From assembly GCF_020295405.1 (NCBI RefSeq), contig NZ_JADEYP010000015.1, positions 28,074 through 92,073 on the forward strand: a stretch of DNA of 64,000 nt. The letters run 5' to 3'. This stretch comes from Sphingobacterium bovistauri (GTDB lineage Bacteria > Bacteroidota > Bacteroidia > Sphingobacteriales > Sphingobacteriaceae). The notes under the pieces are model-generated. The model ran no database searches and had not been told where the DNA came from. It was given only the letters and a program-made list of their open reading frames with translations. The translations under genes were made by a program, and so were the position numbers. Shown here piece after piece: positions 56,249 through 64,000 of this stretch (its first letter is position 1; every line of letters starts with the position of its first letter).

Positions 56249-57142
56249 TTATTTATTGATACGTTTCTTTTTATATTTTTTCCAACCTATTATTAAACTG
56301 ATTGCTATTAAAATAATTGGCCAAATAGTTATTATTCCTAAGAATATTTCTCTTATTAAATTCCAGCCAGCAATAAAAGAATCTTTAATTTGTGAGAATA
56401 AAGTTTCGCTGTAGACTGAGCCACCAGACTCACTATGAAAAATATCAATAGCGATTGTACTGTAAGAAATTTGATTCGCTAAATTTTTAAACAGACTTTC
56501 GTTGCTTTCTATATCCTCTTGGAGTTGTCTAATTTGCTCTTGTATTTTCAATAAATCCTCAACACTCTTGGCACTTGAAACCATTTTTTGATAATGCTCG
56601 AGGTAAGTTCTTTTGCTTTTGATTCGAGATTCTACATCATAGTATTGCAAACTAACATCTTCTGTTTTAATACTTTTATTCGTTAATTTGTCATCGCCTT
56701 TTTCGATCGATGTTATGAAACTATCAAATTTTTCTGAAGGAATACGAACAATAAGATTTAAATTCGTATAAGTCGATCCGGCAGATGTGGTTTCTTGTTC
56801 ATAATATCCCTCAACTTTTTTTATAAAATCGTCTAATCTTTGTTTGGTTTTTTTAATATCTTTTGATTCAACTGATAGATTACCATTTCGGATTATTTTG
56901 ATAGTTTTTAGAGATTGTTTATCCAAATTTGTATTCGAATTATTGGCTACGGGAGAAGAGGGCGCTTCATTAGACTCAGAGCTTAAGAGGATTTTATCAG
57001 AATTTATATTAGACACACCATCAGCTACGTATTCTTCCGTCGTGGCTAAGGTTTCAGGAATATTATTTTTATTTTCGGAAGAATGATTACAACTCATTAA
57101 TAGAGCCGCAAGTACACCTGTATATATAAAATATCTTTTCAT
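56249..57142 (-). CDS. DUF4349 lipoprotein with coiled coil and C-terminal membrane helix
   Basis: From the ATG of MKRYFIYTGVLAALLMSCNHS (297 residues) this protein has a lipobox (LMSC) near 15-18. The longer frame to 57202 is rejected because a terminator hairpin overlaps it. A DUF4349 domain follows (IIRNGNLSVESKDIKKTKQRLDD, VRIPSEKFDSFITSIEKGD), with a coiled coil at about 180-215 (EDLLKIQEQIRQLQEDIESNE). One membrane helix near the C-terminus (IITIWPIILIAISLIIGW) precedes a basic tail. The function is unknown. Confidence 0.85.
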   Translation of the reverse strand: MKRYFIYTGVLAALLMSCNHSSENKNNIPETLATTEEYVADGVSNINSDKILLSSESNEAPSSPVANNSNTNLDKQSLKTIKIIRNGNLSVESKDIKKTKQRLDDFIKKVEGYYEQETTSAGSTYTNLNLIVRIPSEKFDSFITSIEKGDDKLTNKSIKTEDVSLQYYDVESRIKSKRTYLEHYQKMVSSAKSVEDLLKIQEQIRQLQEDIESNESLFKNLANQISYSTIAIDIFHSESGGSVYSETLFSQIKDSFIAGWNLIREIFLGIITIWPIILIAISLIIGWKKYKKKRINK

Positions 57143-57190
57143 AATATGTTTTAGTTGTAAGATGCAATTATTCTGAATTTCCATAAAAGA

Positions 57191-57221
57191 AAAATGCGAC
57201 AAGTTATATTTGTCGCATTTT
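57191..57221 (-). terminator. Terminator after the LLM-class oxidoreductase gene
   Basis: AAAATGCGACAA (57191-57202) pairs with TTGTCGCATTTT (57210-57221), with a 7-base loop, directly after the stop codon on the minus strand. Confidence 0.8.
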
Positions 57222-57226
57222 AGAGT

Positions 57227-58261
57227 TTATTTTGTAGCTTCTCTTACTTTAGGAGCTATCTTCGTTCCAAAAATTTCGATAGATCTCATCATATCTTTGT
57301 GATCAGGACTCCCTACATCCATATGAGCTGAAAACCTTGTTAAGCCAAATTTTTCTTGAACGGCCAAAATTTTATCTATAGCTTGATTTGCGTCTCCCAC
57401 AACTAAATGACCAATATTAGAACGACCAAAATCGTATTGTGATCTTTGATAAGAAGGCCATCCTCTTGAAGAACCGATTCTATTCATTTGAGCAGCATAC
57501 GTTGGGTAATAACTATCGGCAATACTTATACTATCGTCTCCAAAAAAGGAATGCATATGGACTCCAACTTGAAATTTAGACATCGTATGACCATTATCTT
57601 CATACGCTTGTTTGTACATTTCGAATAAAGGCTCAAATTGTTCCCATGCGCCACCAATAATTGCAAACATAACAGGTAAACCTAATTTTGCTGCACGAAT
57701 AACAGATGAGGTAGTGCCACCTACCGCTATCCATATTGGCAACCCATTTTCTGTATGACGAGGAAAAATATCTTGATTGATCAATGATTTGCGAAATTTT
57801 CCTGTCCAATTAATTGTTGGATTGGATCTCAACTTCAATAATAAATCTAATTTTTCTTCAAATAATTCATTATAATCTTTCAAATCGTATCCGAAAACTG
57901 GAAAAGATTCAATAAAAGATCCTCTACCAGCCATTATTTCGGCACGTCCAGCAGATATTAAATCTACTGTAGCAAAGTCTTTATATAATTTGACAGGATC
58001 AGTTGAACTAATAACTGAAACAGCAGACCCTAACTTGATGTTTTTAGTGACAGATGCAGCAGCTGCAAGTATAATTTCTGGTGAAGCGACAGCATAATCT
58101 TCACGGTGATGCTCACCCATGCCGAAGAAATCTAAACCAACTTCATCCATTAATTTTACTTCTTCTATAATCTCTTGTAGTCGTTGTTGTGCGGATTGTA
58201 TTTGTCCTGTTGTTGGATCTATTTGTAAATCTCCGAACATTCCAACACCTAATTCTAACAT
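57227..58261 (-). CDS. LLM-class flavin-dependent oxidoreductase (luciferase-like)
   Basis: This 344-residue protein has the luciferase-like barrel, with MDEVGLDFFGMGEHHREDYAVASPEIILAAAA near 38-69 and KLGSAVSVISSTDPVKLYKDFATVDLISAGRAEIMAGRGSF near 76-116. VGGTTSSVIRAAKLGLP follows. It uses FMN and reduced flavin chemistry on an unknown substrate; the family includes alkane and other monooxygenases and F420-linked enzymes. It is a single gene between the miaE gene and the DUF4349 gene. Confidence 0.9.
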   Translation of the reverse strand: MLELGVGMFGDLQIDPTTGQIQSAQQRLQEIIEEVKLMDEVGLDFFGMGEHHREDYAVASPEIILAAAASVTKNIKLGSAVSVISSTDPVKLYKDFATVDLISAGRAEIMAGRGSFIESFPVFGYDLKDYNELFEEKLDLLLKLRSNPTINWTGKFRKSLINQDIFPRHTENGLPIWIAVGGTTSSVIRAAKLGLPVMFAIIGGAWEQFEPLFEMYKQAYEDNGHTMSKFQVGVHMHSFFGDDSISIADSYYPTYAAQMNRIGSSRGWPSYQRSQYDFGRSNIGHLVVGDANQAIDKILAVQEKFGLTRFSAHMDVGSPDHKDMMRSIEIFGTKIAPKVREATK

Positions 58262-58329
58262 AATTATTCTCCTTTCTTAATACTACAAATTTACGTCTTT
58301 GCTTCGTCGATATTTCTTAATCTACATTA

Positions 58330-58363
58330 AGAAAAAAGCACCAAATTGTTGGTGCTTTTTTCT
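58330..58363 (-). terminator. Terminator after miaE
   Basis: AGAAAAAAGCACCAA (58330-58344) and its complement (58349-58363) form a 15-bp perfect stem with a 4-base loop, overlapping the miaE stop codon. Confidence 0.85.
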
Positions 58364-58943
58364 ATCCGTGAATATATTCTTTTTTTCCGTAAGATTGGAT
58401 CAATTCTCCTTCAAAGTCCAACCAAGCTTGCCAACGTGTATCTACATCCACGTCGACGGCGTATTTTCGAGCAAAATTTAAGAATGTGGTGTAGTGATTC
58501 GCTTCGGAAATCATCAAATCGTAATAAAACTTCGCTAAAAACTCATCTTTTATGTTTTTGCTCAACACGCGAAAGCGTTCGCAGCTACGTGCTTCAATCA
58601 TTGCGGCGAAGAGTAGTCTATCTACAAATGCCTGATTGCGTGAACCATCTTTCCTTAAAAATTTCATTAGTTGACCGACATAATCGTCTTTGCGTTCACG
58701 TCCTAATGTGTATCCTCTATCTTTTATTATATCAATTACCATTTTGAAATGTTGCATTTCTTCAATAGCAATATCCGTTAATTCATGAACCAAGTCTTCA
58801 AATTCAGGATTTTGTGTGATCAACATAATTGAATTTGAAGCCGCTTTCTGTTCACACCAAGCATGGTCTGTAAGAATTTCTTCTAAATTCGATTCGGCAA
58901 TATTTGCCCAGCGTGGATCAGTCAGCAATTTTAAACCTAACAT
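58362..58943 (-). CDS. miaE: tRNA-(ms2io6A37) monooxygenase-like protein MiaE
   Basis: This 193-residue helical protein has the diiron ligand pattern of MiaE: LTDHAWCEQKAASNSIMLI near 25-43, IAIEEMQHFKMVID (ExxH), and RLLFAAMIEARSCERF followed by MISEANHYTTFLNFA (second ExxH). MiaE hydroxylates the prenyl group on adenosine-37 of tRNA. The shadow ORF on the plus strand of the same DNA is not a gene. Its terminator overlaps the stop. Confidence 0.9.
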   Translation of the reverse strand: MLGLKLLTDPRWANIAESNLEEILTDHAWCEQKAASNSIMLITQNPEFEDLVHELTDIAIEEMQHFKMVIDIIKDRGYTLGRERKDDYVGQLMKFLRKDGSRNQAFVDRLLFAAMIEARSCERFRVLSKNIKDEFLAKFYYDLMISEANHYTTFLNFARKYAVDVDVDTRWQAWLDFEGELIQSYGKKEYIHG

Positions 58944-58997
58944 ATTCTAAATTTTTTGTGAACTGCAAAATTACAAATTCTTCAACCAAAAAAATTA

Positions 58998-59621
58998 TTA
59001 AGCAAGATCAAAACCGTGTTCTTTGAGTATATCTTCAGGTACACCATTCCATACACCAGGACGATTTCCAGCATACCCTAAAAAAGAAATGCCTTCTTTG
59101 GTCGTTAAGTACCCCGATGAGGTAAGGTCGCGCATAAGATTGAAAAAGCTTACACCTTGTGAAACTTCTGGCTTCGCTTTAGAAGGGTATGCTATTTCGT
59201 CTAAAATGCTCGTTTGATTTTCTTTAGACAATTCAACAAATGCTTTGGAGAATTTCTTTTGTGCATATACATCTAACCATTTCAGTCCACCTCGTATAGG
59301 TAACTTGTGACTAGGGATATCTTTTACAATAAACTCAATAAAGTCTGGAACACCAACTTCAGTCGCTGAAGGTGAATTGTCGTCTTTTGGAATGATTAAA
59401 TCTGTTAAGATAGCAATAGTTGCCATCTCATGTTTGTCAAAATATTGTTCTGAGTACAAAGCCTGGGTGCGCTCGTGTTCAAAGTCTTGTACACCAGGAA
59501 GTTTCTCGTCACCTACAACTTTTGTAGGTTTCGTAGGGCTATCACATGAGCTATTGGATAATGCCGCCGCTGAACCTGCTGCAATCAAACCCAAAGCTTT
59601 TAAGGAATCTCTTCTATTCAT
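58998..59621 (-). CDS. Gluconate 2-dehydrogenase subunit 3-like protein (GMC oxidoreductase partner)
   Basis: This 207-residue protein starts MNRRDSLKALGLIAAGSAAALS, a Tat-type signal (NRRDSLKALG) with a cysteine (SSC) near 26. The mature domain ALYSEQYFDKHEMATIAILTDLIIPKDDNSPSATEVGVPDFIEF is typical of gluconate 2-dehydrogenase subunit 3. It lies three bases after the GMC oxidoreductase gene. In such pairs, subunit 3 helps export and maturation of the FAD subunit, which oxidises sugars in the periplasm. Its sugar is not known here. Confidence 0.9.
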   Translation of the reverse strand: MNRRDSLKALGLIAAGSAAALSNSSCDSPTKPTKVVGDEKLPGVQDFEHERTQALYSEQYFDKHEMATIAILTDLIIPKDDNSPSATEVGVPDFIEFIVKDIPSHKLPIRGGLKWLDVYAQKKFSKAFVELSKENQTSILDEIAYPSKAKPEVSQGVSFFNLMRDLTSSGYLTTKEGISFLGYAGNRPGVWNGVPEDILKEHGFDLA

Positions 59622-59624
59622 GGC

Positions 59625-61361
59625 TTAGCTATTTAATTTCTTTTTTTCTTGTAATATATATTCTGCTGTACGCATAGACAATGCTAATATAGTCCAGGTG
59701 AGATTTTTATCTCCTTGCTGTACGAATGGGCCCGCATCTACAACATATAAATTTTTACAGTCATGCGCCTGTCCCCATTTGTTCAGTACAGAGGTATTAG
59801 AATTATCACCCATTCTAGTTGTTCCACCCTCATGAATAATTTTTCCCGGAGTTGCTAACCCATACAATTGACTTTCATCAGGAATATTGGAAGTAATAAC
59901 AGCACCCATATTGTGCATTATCTCTTGGAAGGTCTCAATCATATGCTTGGCCTGCTTAACTTCTTCGTTCGTCCATGTATAATTAAATTTAAGGACAGGT
60001 ATTCCAAATTTGTCTACTTTATTCGGATCAATTTCACAATAGTTTTCTTTACGCGCTAGTGCAGTACCTCGCCCAGACATTCCGACACTTGCTCCATAAA
60101 ATCTTCGATAATCATTTTTCAACGATAATCCATATCCTCCAGATTCTTGAGGAAGACCATCTGTACGAGTCGCTAAATGATTATAATTCTGTACACCGTG
60201 AAAAGAACCGTATGAAGGCATACCCATACCACCCCAATATTCAATATGATAACCCCGCGCAAAATCTAATTTTTTGTCTCCAAGCCACCATGGTGAATAA
60301 ATGTGGACGGAACCGACACCATCTTCGTTGTATCTTTTGCGATCTAGCAATTGAGGAAGAAATCCTCCTACATCAGCACCAGTAGAGTCGTGCAAATATT
60401 TTCCGACAAGTCCGGAAGAATTTCCTATACCGCCTGGATGAGCTTTGGATTTGGAATTAAGCATTAACCGTGCACTTTCACAAGCAGATGCACCAAGAAT
60501 TATTGTTTTTCCTTTTACAGAATATTCTTTTAAATCTTTGGTGTTAACATAGGAAACACCTGTAGCAAGCCCTTCGTCATTACTTAAGATTTCACGAACC
60601 ATCGCATTGTCGATAACCGTGAGGTTGCCTGTTTTCATCGCTGGAATTACCAAGCAAGAGGAAGAAGAGAAGTCTCCATAAACTTTACATGCACGTCCGC
60701 ATTGACCACAATAAAAGCAGGTTCCACGATCTTTATTTCCAGGAAGTGCTTCTGTCAATACTGAACCACGCCCAGGAATTACCGTGACACCAGATTTTTT
60801 AGCCCCACGCATAATGTAATGTTCATTTAAACGGGGTTTTGGTGGTTTTAAGAAAATTCCGTCAGGTTCATTATGAAGATTTTCTACTGTACCATAGATA
60901 CCAATCATTCGGTCTACTCGATCATAGAAAGGCTTTACTTCATCGTAAGTAATGGGCCAAGCATCTGTTATGTTGTCTTTCGGTTTGAAGTCATCTGGTC
61001 CCATTCTCAAAGAAATGCGCCCCCAGTGATTAGTCCTTCCTCCGAGCATTCGCGCTCGAAACCAGTCAAATTCAGTGCCTTTTTCATGAGTATAAGGCTC
61101 TCCTTCAATTTGCCAACCCCCGTAAGCAGCATCAAAGTCTCCGAAGGGTCTTGTTGTGCTCGCGCCTCTTCTTGGAGATTCCCAAGGCCATCTTAGTTGT
61201 AGAGCGTCTTTTGCGGGATCAAAAAAAGGTCCAGCTTCTAGCATTAATACCTTAAGACCTGCATTTACCAATATATAGCCTGCCATGCCACCTCCAGCGC
61301 CAGATCCAACTACAATAGCATCATATACAGTGGATTCTTCTTTTATTTGAAAGGTTCCCAT
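59625..61361 (-). CDS. GMC-family FAD-dependent sugar oxidoreductase with a cysteine cluster
   Basis: This 578-residue protein has the FAD site VVGSGAGGGMAGYILVNAGLKVLMLEAG near 17-44 and RMLGGRTNHWGRISLRM near 104-120. The C-terminal GMC part carries IHEGGTTRMGDNSNTSVLNKWG and VVDAGPFVQQGDKNLTWTIL. Four cysteines at 215, 218, 221 and 225 (CFYCGQCGRAC) form a C-x2-C-x2-C-x3-C cluster, a possible iron-sulfur or zinc site. It has no signal peptide of its own, in line with export alongside the Tat-type subunit 3. This class includes periplasmic glycoside 3-dehydrogenases and other sugar dehydrogenases; which applies here is unknown. Confidence 0.9.
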   Translation of the reverse strand: MGTFQIKEESTVYDAIVVGSGAGGGMAGYILVNAGLKVLMLEAGPFFDPAKDALQLRWPWESPRRGASTTRPFGDFDAAYGGWQIEGEPYTHEKGTEFDWFRARMLGGRTNHWGRISLRMGPDDFKPKDNITDAWPITYDEVKPFYDRVDRMIGIYGTVENLHNEPDGIFLKPPKPRLNEHYIMRGAKKSGVTVIPGRGSVLTEALPGNKDRGTCFYCGQCGRACKVYGDFSSSSCLVIPAMKTGNLTVIDNAMVREILSNDEGLATGVSYVNTKDLKEYSVKGKTIILGASACESARLMLNSKSKAHPGGIGNSSGLVGKYLHDSTGADVGGFLPQLLDRKRYNEDGVGSVHIYSPWWLGDKKLDFARGYHIEYWGGMGMPSYGSFHGVQNYNHLATRTDGLPQESGGYGLSLKNDYRRFYGASVGMSGRGTALARKENYCEIDPNKVDKFGIPVLKFNYTWTNEEVKQAKHMIETFQEIMHNMGAVITSNIPDESQLYGLATPGKIIHEGGTTRMGDNSNTSVLNKWGQAHDCKNLYVVDAGPFVQQGDKNLTWTILALSMRTAEYILQEKKKLNS

Positions 61362-61438
61362 TATTTCAGTTTATAAATGTTATATTTTTGTGGGTATAAT
61401 TAAAGATATATAAAATTTTAGTACTTAGTTCAACGAAA

Positions 61439-62656
61439 TTGAAAATTTTATTTATAGGATTAGTTTGGCCAGAGCCGACCTCTTCAGCCGCTGGATGGCG
61501 TATTTTGCACTTGATAAAATGTTTTAGCAAAATCGGTCAAGTTTACTTTGTTTCTGCGGCATCGAAGTCAATTCATAGCGCAGACTTGACTTCCCTAGGG
61601 GTGCTAGAAGATGCTATTTTTTTGAATGATTCTTCATTTGATGAATACATTTTAGAGCTCAGACCTGATATTGTTGTATTTGATAGATTTATGGTGGAAG
61701 AGCAATACGGGTGGAGAGTCGCCGAACATTGTCCTAATGCTTTGCGAATATTGGATACCGAAGATTTGCATTTTGTACGATTGGCTCGTCAAGAAGCGTA
61801 TAAAAAAAGTACACCTGTAAATTATTATTCTGCTACAGCTAGAAGAGAAATTGCTTCAATATTACGATCGGACATATCTCTAATCATTTCTCAAACAGAA
61901 ATGGAATTGTTAGAAGGACAGTTTAATGTTGCTCGGGAGAAACTATTTTATCTTCCTTTTCAAGAAGAATACTTGTCTGTGCAACATCAAGAGAATTTAC
62001 CGTCATTCGAGGTAAGAAATCACTTTGTTTTTATTGGTAATTTCATTCATGAACCAAACTTTCGTACTGTTGAAGTACTTAAGAGGGACATTTGGCCCTT
62101 ACTTAGAAAAAGATGTCCATCAGCTGAATTGCATATTTATGGTGCCTATGCTTCTGAGAAAGTTTTACAATTGAATAATGTAAAAGAAAAATTTTTGGTA
62201 AAAGGTAGAGTTGAGGATGCGCGACAGACCATTTCTTATTATCGGGTTTTAATAGCACCAATTCCTTTCGGAGCAGGCGCTAAAGGAAAATTCGTCGATG
62301 CTATGGCTGTGGGAACTCCATCTGTAACCACTACTGTAGGTGCGGAATCTATGACTGAGGGAGTCTGGAATGGTTTTGTGGACGATAATAATGAAGATTT
62401 CGTAGAGAAATGTGTTGAACTGTATGAAAACAAAAAAATCTGGGAAGAGATGAGCCAAGTAGGTTTTGAGTTATTTAATCAATATTTTGCTGATACTAGG
62501 TTTTCTGAAGCTTTAGAAGCTCATGTAATAGCTTGTCAAGACTCCCTTGAAAAAATTAGAAAAAGCAATTTTATCGGAGAAATATTACTTCAACAGCAGG
62601 TAAATGCTACAAAGTATATGTCGCTATGGATAGAAGAAAAAAACAAAAAGCAATAA
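61439..62656 (+). CDS. Glycosyltransferase, family GT4-like
   Basis: This 405-residue protein has a GT-B fold: LFIGLVWPEPTSSAAGWRILHLIKCF at the start, and a C-terminal part with NHFVFIGNFIHEPNFRTVEVLKRDIWPLL, AELHIYGAYAS, LVKGRVEDARQTISYYRVLIAPIPFGAGAKGKFVDAMAVGTPSVTTTVGAESM. The E-x7-E type motif is present in a relaxed form. Starting residues come from a TTG at 61439; an in-frame stop at 61397 leaves no upstream ATG, so TTG is the likely start. It stands alone, divergent from the GMC gene, with no polysaccharide cluster beside it. The sugar donor is unknown. Confidence 0.85.
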   Translation: MKILFIGLVWPEPTSSAAGWRILHLIKCFSKIGQVYFVSAASKSIHSADLTSLGVLEDAIFLNDSSFDEYILELRPDIVVFDRFMVEEQYGWRVAEHCPNALRILDTEDLHFVRLARQEAYKKSTPVNYYSATARREIASILRSDISLIISQTEMELLEGQFNVAREKLFYLPFQEEYLSVQHQENLPSFEVRNHFVFIGNFIHEPNFRTVEVLKRDIWPLLRKRCPSAELHIYGAYASEKVLQLNNVKEKFLVKGRVEDARQTISYYRVLIAPIPFGAGAKGKFVDAMAVGTPSVTTTVGAESMTEGVWNGFVDDNNEDFVEKCVELYENKKIWEEMSQVGFELFNQYFADTRFSEALEAHVIACQDSLEKIRKSNFIGEILLQQQVNATKYMSLWIEEKNKKQ

Positions 62657-62797
62657 CTAGCCGTATTTTTCAAATCAAAAGAGAAGGAAAAGTATTAAAT
62701 TTCTAACAATACAGCTCAAGACAATTTTAATCCCAATAAATTTTGCCTATTTTTAATACCATTGAATTATTAATTTAAGAAGAGTAAACTTTTTTTT

Positions 62798-63853
62798 ATG
62801 AAAACAATCAAAGGTCCAGGAATATTTTTAGCACAATTTATTTCTGATGAAGAGCCTTTTAACTCTATAGAGAATATTGCTAAATGGGCAAAATCTTTAG
62901 ATTTTAAAGGTTTGCAAATTCCTACAAGTGATCCAAAATATTTTGATTTACAAAAAGCAGCAGAAAGTAAAACTTATGCAGACGAGTATAAGGGTAAGTT
63001 GCAAGAATTGGGATTAGAGATCACAGAATTATCAACGCATTTACAAGGTCAATTGGTAGCTGTACATCCTGCTTATGACAAGTTATTCGATGCATTTGCT
63101 CCAGAACAATTTCGCAATAATCCAAAAGCGCGTACGGAATGGGCGGTGCAACAGTTAAAATATGCAGCAAAAGCTTCTCAAAATTTAGGATTGAAAGCAC
63201 ATGCAACTTTTAGTGGTTCTTTGTTGTGGCAATATTTTCACCCTTGGCCGCAGCGACCGGAAGGTTTGGTGGATGAAGCTTTTACAGAGTTAGCTCGTCG
63301 TTGGACGCCAATTTTGGATGCTTTCGATGAGGCGGGAGTGGATGTGTGTTATGAAATTCATCCAGGAGAAGATTTGTTTGATGGTGTGACTTATGAGATG
63401 TTTTTAGAAAAGGTAAATAATCACCCAAGAGCTTGTTTATTATATGATCCGTCACATTTTGTATTACAGCAATTGGATTATATTCAATATATTGATTTTT
63501 ATCATGAGCGTATAAAGGCATTTCATGTGAAGGATTCCGAGTTTAATCCTACGGGGAGACAGGGAACTTTTGGAGGTTATCAATCGTGGCTAAATCGTGC
63601 AGGACGTTATCGTTCGCCAGGTGATGGTCAGGTAGACTTCAAGACTATTTTCAGTAAATTGACCCAATATGGTTACGATGGTTGGGCTGTGATGGAGTGG
63701 GAGTGTTGCATCAAAAATCAGATTGATGGCGCAACAGAAGGTTCTAAGTTCATCGAAGACCATATTATTCGAGTAACGGATAAAGCTTTCGATGATTTTG
63801 CATCCACTGGTGCAGACGAGAGATTTAATAAGGAAATTTTGGGGTTATCCTAA
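62798..63853 (+). CDS. Sugar phosphate isomerase/epimerase (xylose-isomerase-like TIM barrel)
   Basis: This 351-residue protein is an AP-endonuclease-2-like TIM barrel: GPGIFLAQFISDEEPFNSIENIAKWAKSLDFKGLQIP near 6-42, then ELSTHLQGQLVAVHPAYDK, and DVCYEIHPGEDLFDGVTYEMFLE with the metal-site glutamate. LLYDPSHFVLQQLDYIQYI and FHVKDSEFNPTGRQGTFGG follow with further metal-site residues. It probably isomerises a sugar or sugar derivative. The nearby GMC oxidoreductase pair suggests work on an oxidised sugar (inference). It is followed by the IS end, which may have broken its terminator. Confidence 0.9.
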   Translation: MKTIKGPGIFLAQFISDEEPFNSIENIAKWAKSLDFKGLQIPTSDPKYFDLQKAAESKTYADEYKGKLQELGLEITELSTHLQGQLVAVHPAYDKLFDAFAPEQFRNNPKARTEWAVQQLKYAAKASQNLGLKAHATFSGSLLWQYFHPWPQRPEGLVDEAFTELARRWTPILDAFDEAGVDVCYEIHPGEDLFDGVTYEMFLEKVNNHPRACLLYDPSHFVLQQLDYIQYIDFYHERIKAFHVKDSEFNPTGRQGTFGGYQSWLNRAGRYRSPGDGQVDFKTIFSKLTQYGYDGWAVMEWECCIKNQIDGATEGSKFIEDHIIRVTDKAFDDFASTGADERFNKEILGLS

Positions 63854-63873
63854 AATAAAAAAGGCTCCACACT

Positions 63874-64000
63874 TGGACATGCCCCAAAAAGTTAGACACT
63901 TATTTGGGGCATTTTTATGAGAAAAAATCAGAAGTATAATTTCAATTTTAAGTTACGTTTAGTAACTATTCTTCAGCAGGGCAAAGATAGTATTGGAGGT
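63874..64000 (+). mobile_element. Left end of an IS3-family insertion sequence (IS150 type), partial
   Basis: The sequence TGGACATGCCCCAAAAAG at 63874 resembles the terminal repeats I recall for IS3/IS150-type elements. GCCCCAAA (63881-63888) and TTTGGGGC (63903-63910) form a hairpin, which in such elements can block read-through transcription. An ORF opens 4 bases after the hairpin's right arm ends. The element runs past the window edge, so its right end and target duplication cannot be seen. Confidence 0.6.
63917..64000 (+). CDS. IS3-family transposase OrfA, partial (N-terminus)
   Basis: The ATG at 63917 opens MRKNQKYNFNFKLRLVTIL, continuing QQGKDSIGG to the window edge. The basic, helix-turn-helix-like opening is typical of IS3/IS150 OrfA proteins, which bind the element ends. 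Only 28 residues are visible. OrfB is expected beyond the window. Confidence 0.6.
   Translation, partial: MRKNQKYNFNFKLRLVTILQQGKDSIGG

Noticed and set aside
58346..58747. 133-residue plus-strand ORF opposite miaE
   Set aside because: It overlaps the miaE gene and its terminator, and its translation shows no domain or family.
1..64000. tRNA, rRNA, riboswitch and CRISPR array
   Set aside because: No gap contained a tRNA-like T-loop sequence with matching stems, rRNA sequence, TPP-type riboswitch core or regularly spaced repeat array.

Overview
The window is a piece of Bacteroidota chromosome, most likely Sphingobacteriaceae (Sphingobacterium or Pedobacter-like). The evidence is the very AT-rich intergenic DNA, two SusC/SusD outer-membrane pairs, GldH, a long SecA of about 1,090 residues, a futalosine-type menaquinone gene (mqnD) and scarce Shine-Dalgarno sites. 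All identifications come from reading the sequence and recalling protein families. No database search was run. I saw no rRNA, tRNA or CRISPR array.

Layout. 1-4.5 kb: a SusC/SusD nutrient-uptake pair on the minus strand, with the SusD gene cut by the window start. 4.9-13 kb: a minus-strand housekeeping run (GNAT acetyltransferase, a degenerate thiamine-pyrophosphokinase-like protein, M20 amidohydrolase, SPOR protein, SecA, MqnD, small membrane protein, SurE). 13.3-21.7 kb: a second SusC/SusD pair, whose SusC is broken by a one-base frameshift, followed by a uronate block (kduI, a DUF4861 gene, kduD). Together these look like a pectin or polyuronate utilisation locus. 21.7-29.5 kb: nadD-gmk-yicC, tandem DedA proteins, dnaN, holB and a RicT-like PSP1 protein. 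29.5-36.7 kb: gldH, lpxK, two Spy-like periplasmic proteins, dnaA, dxs and scpA. 36.7-43.6 kb: leucine/ketone-body catabolism (enoyl-CoA hydratase, HMG-CoA lyase, acyl-CoA dehydrogenase, methylcrotonyl-CoA carboxylase beta subunit, acetoacetyl-CoA synthetase). 44-54 kb: thiL, nadA, nadB, a gamma-carbonic-anhydrase-like protein, mnmG and an ABC-F ATPase. 54-64 kb: accessory and metabolic genes, including a GMC oxidoreductase with its subunit-3 partner and a sugar-phosphate isomerase. The left end of an IS3-family element begins at the right edge.

The most interesting signal is not a gene. The 475-bp gap between the divergent nadA and nadB genes holds at least four DnaA-box matches, including a perfect TTATCCACA. 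Around it, from 45.2 to 52.5 kb, lie several ParB parS-like palindromes built on TGTTTCACGTGAAACA. With dnaA, dnaN, scpA and mnmG in the same window, this is probably the chromosomal origin and centromere region. Two unusual relatives of parS occur there: a 20-bp perfect palindrome inside nadA, and perfect parS half-sites split by a 16-bp spacer.

Other points worth checking are the catalytically degraded ThiN-like protein, the broken SusC, a cysteine cluster in the GMC oxidoreductase and the IS end that appears to cut a terminator.
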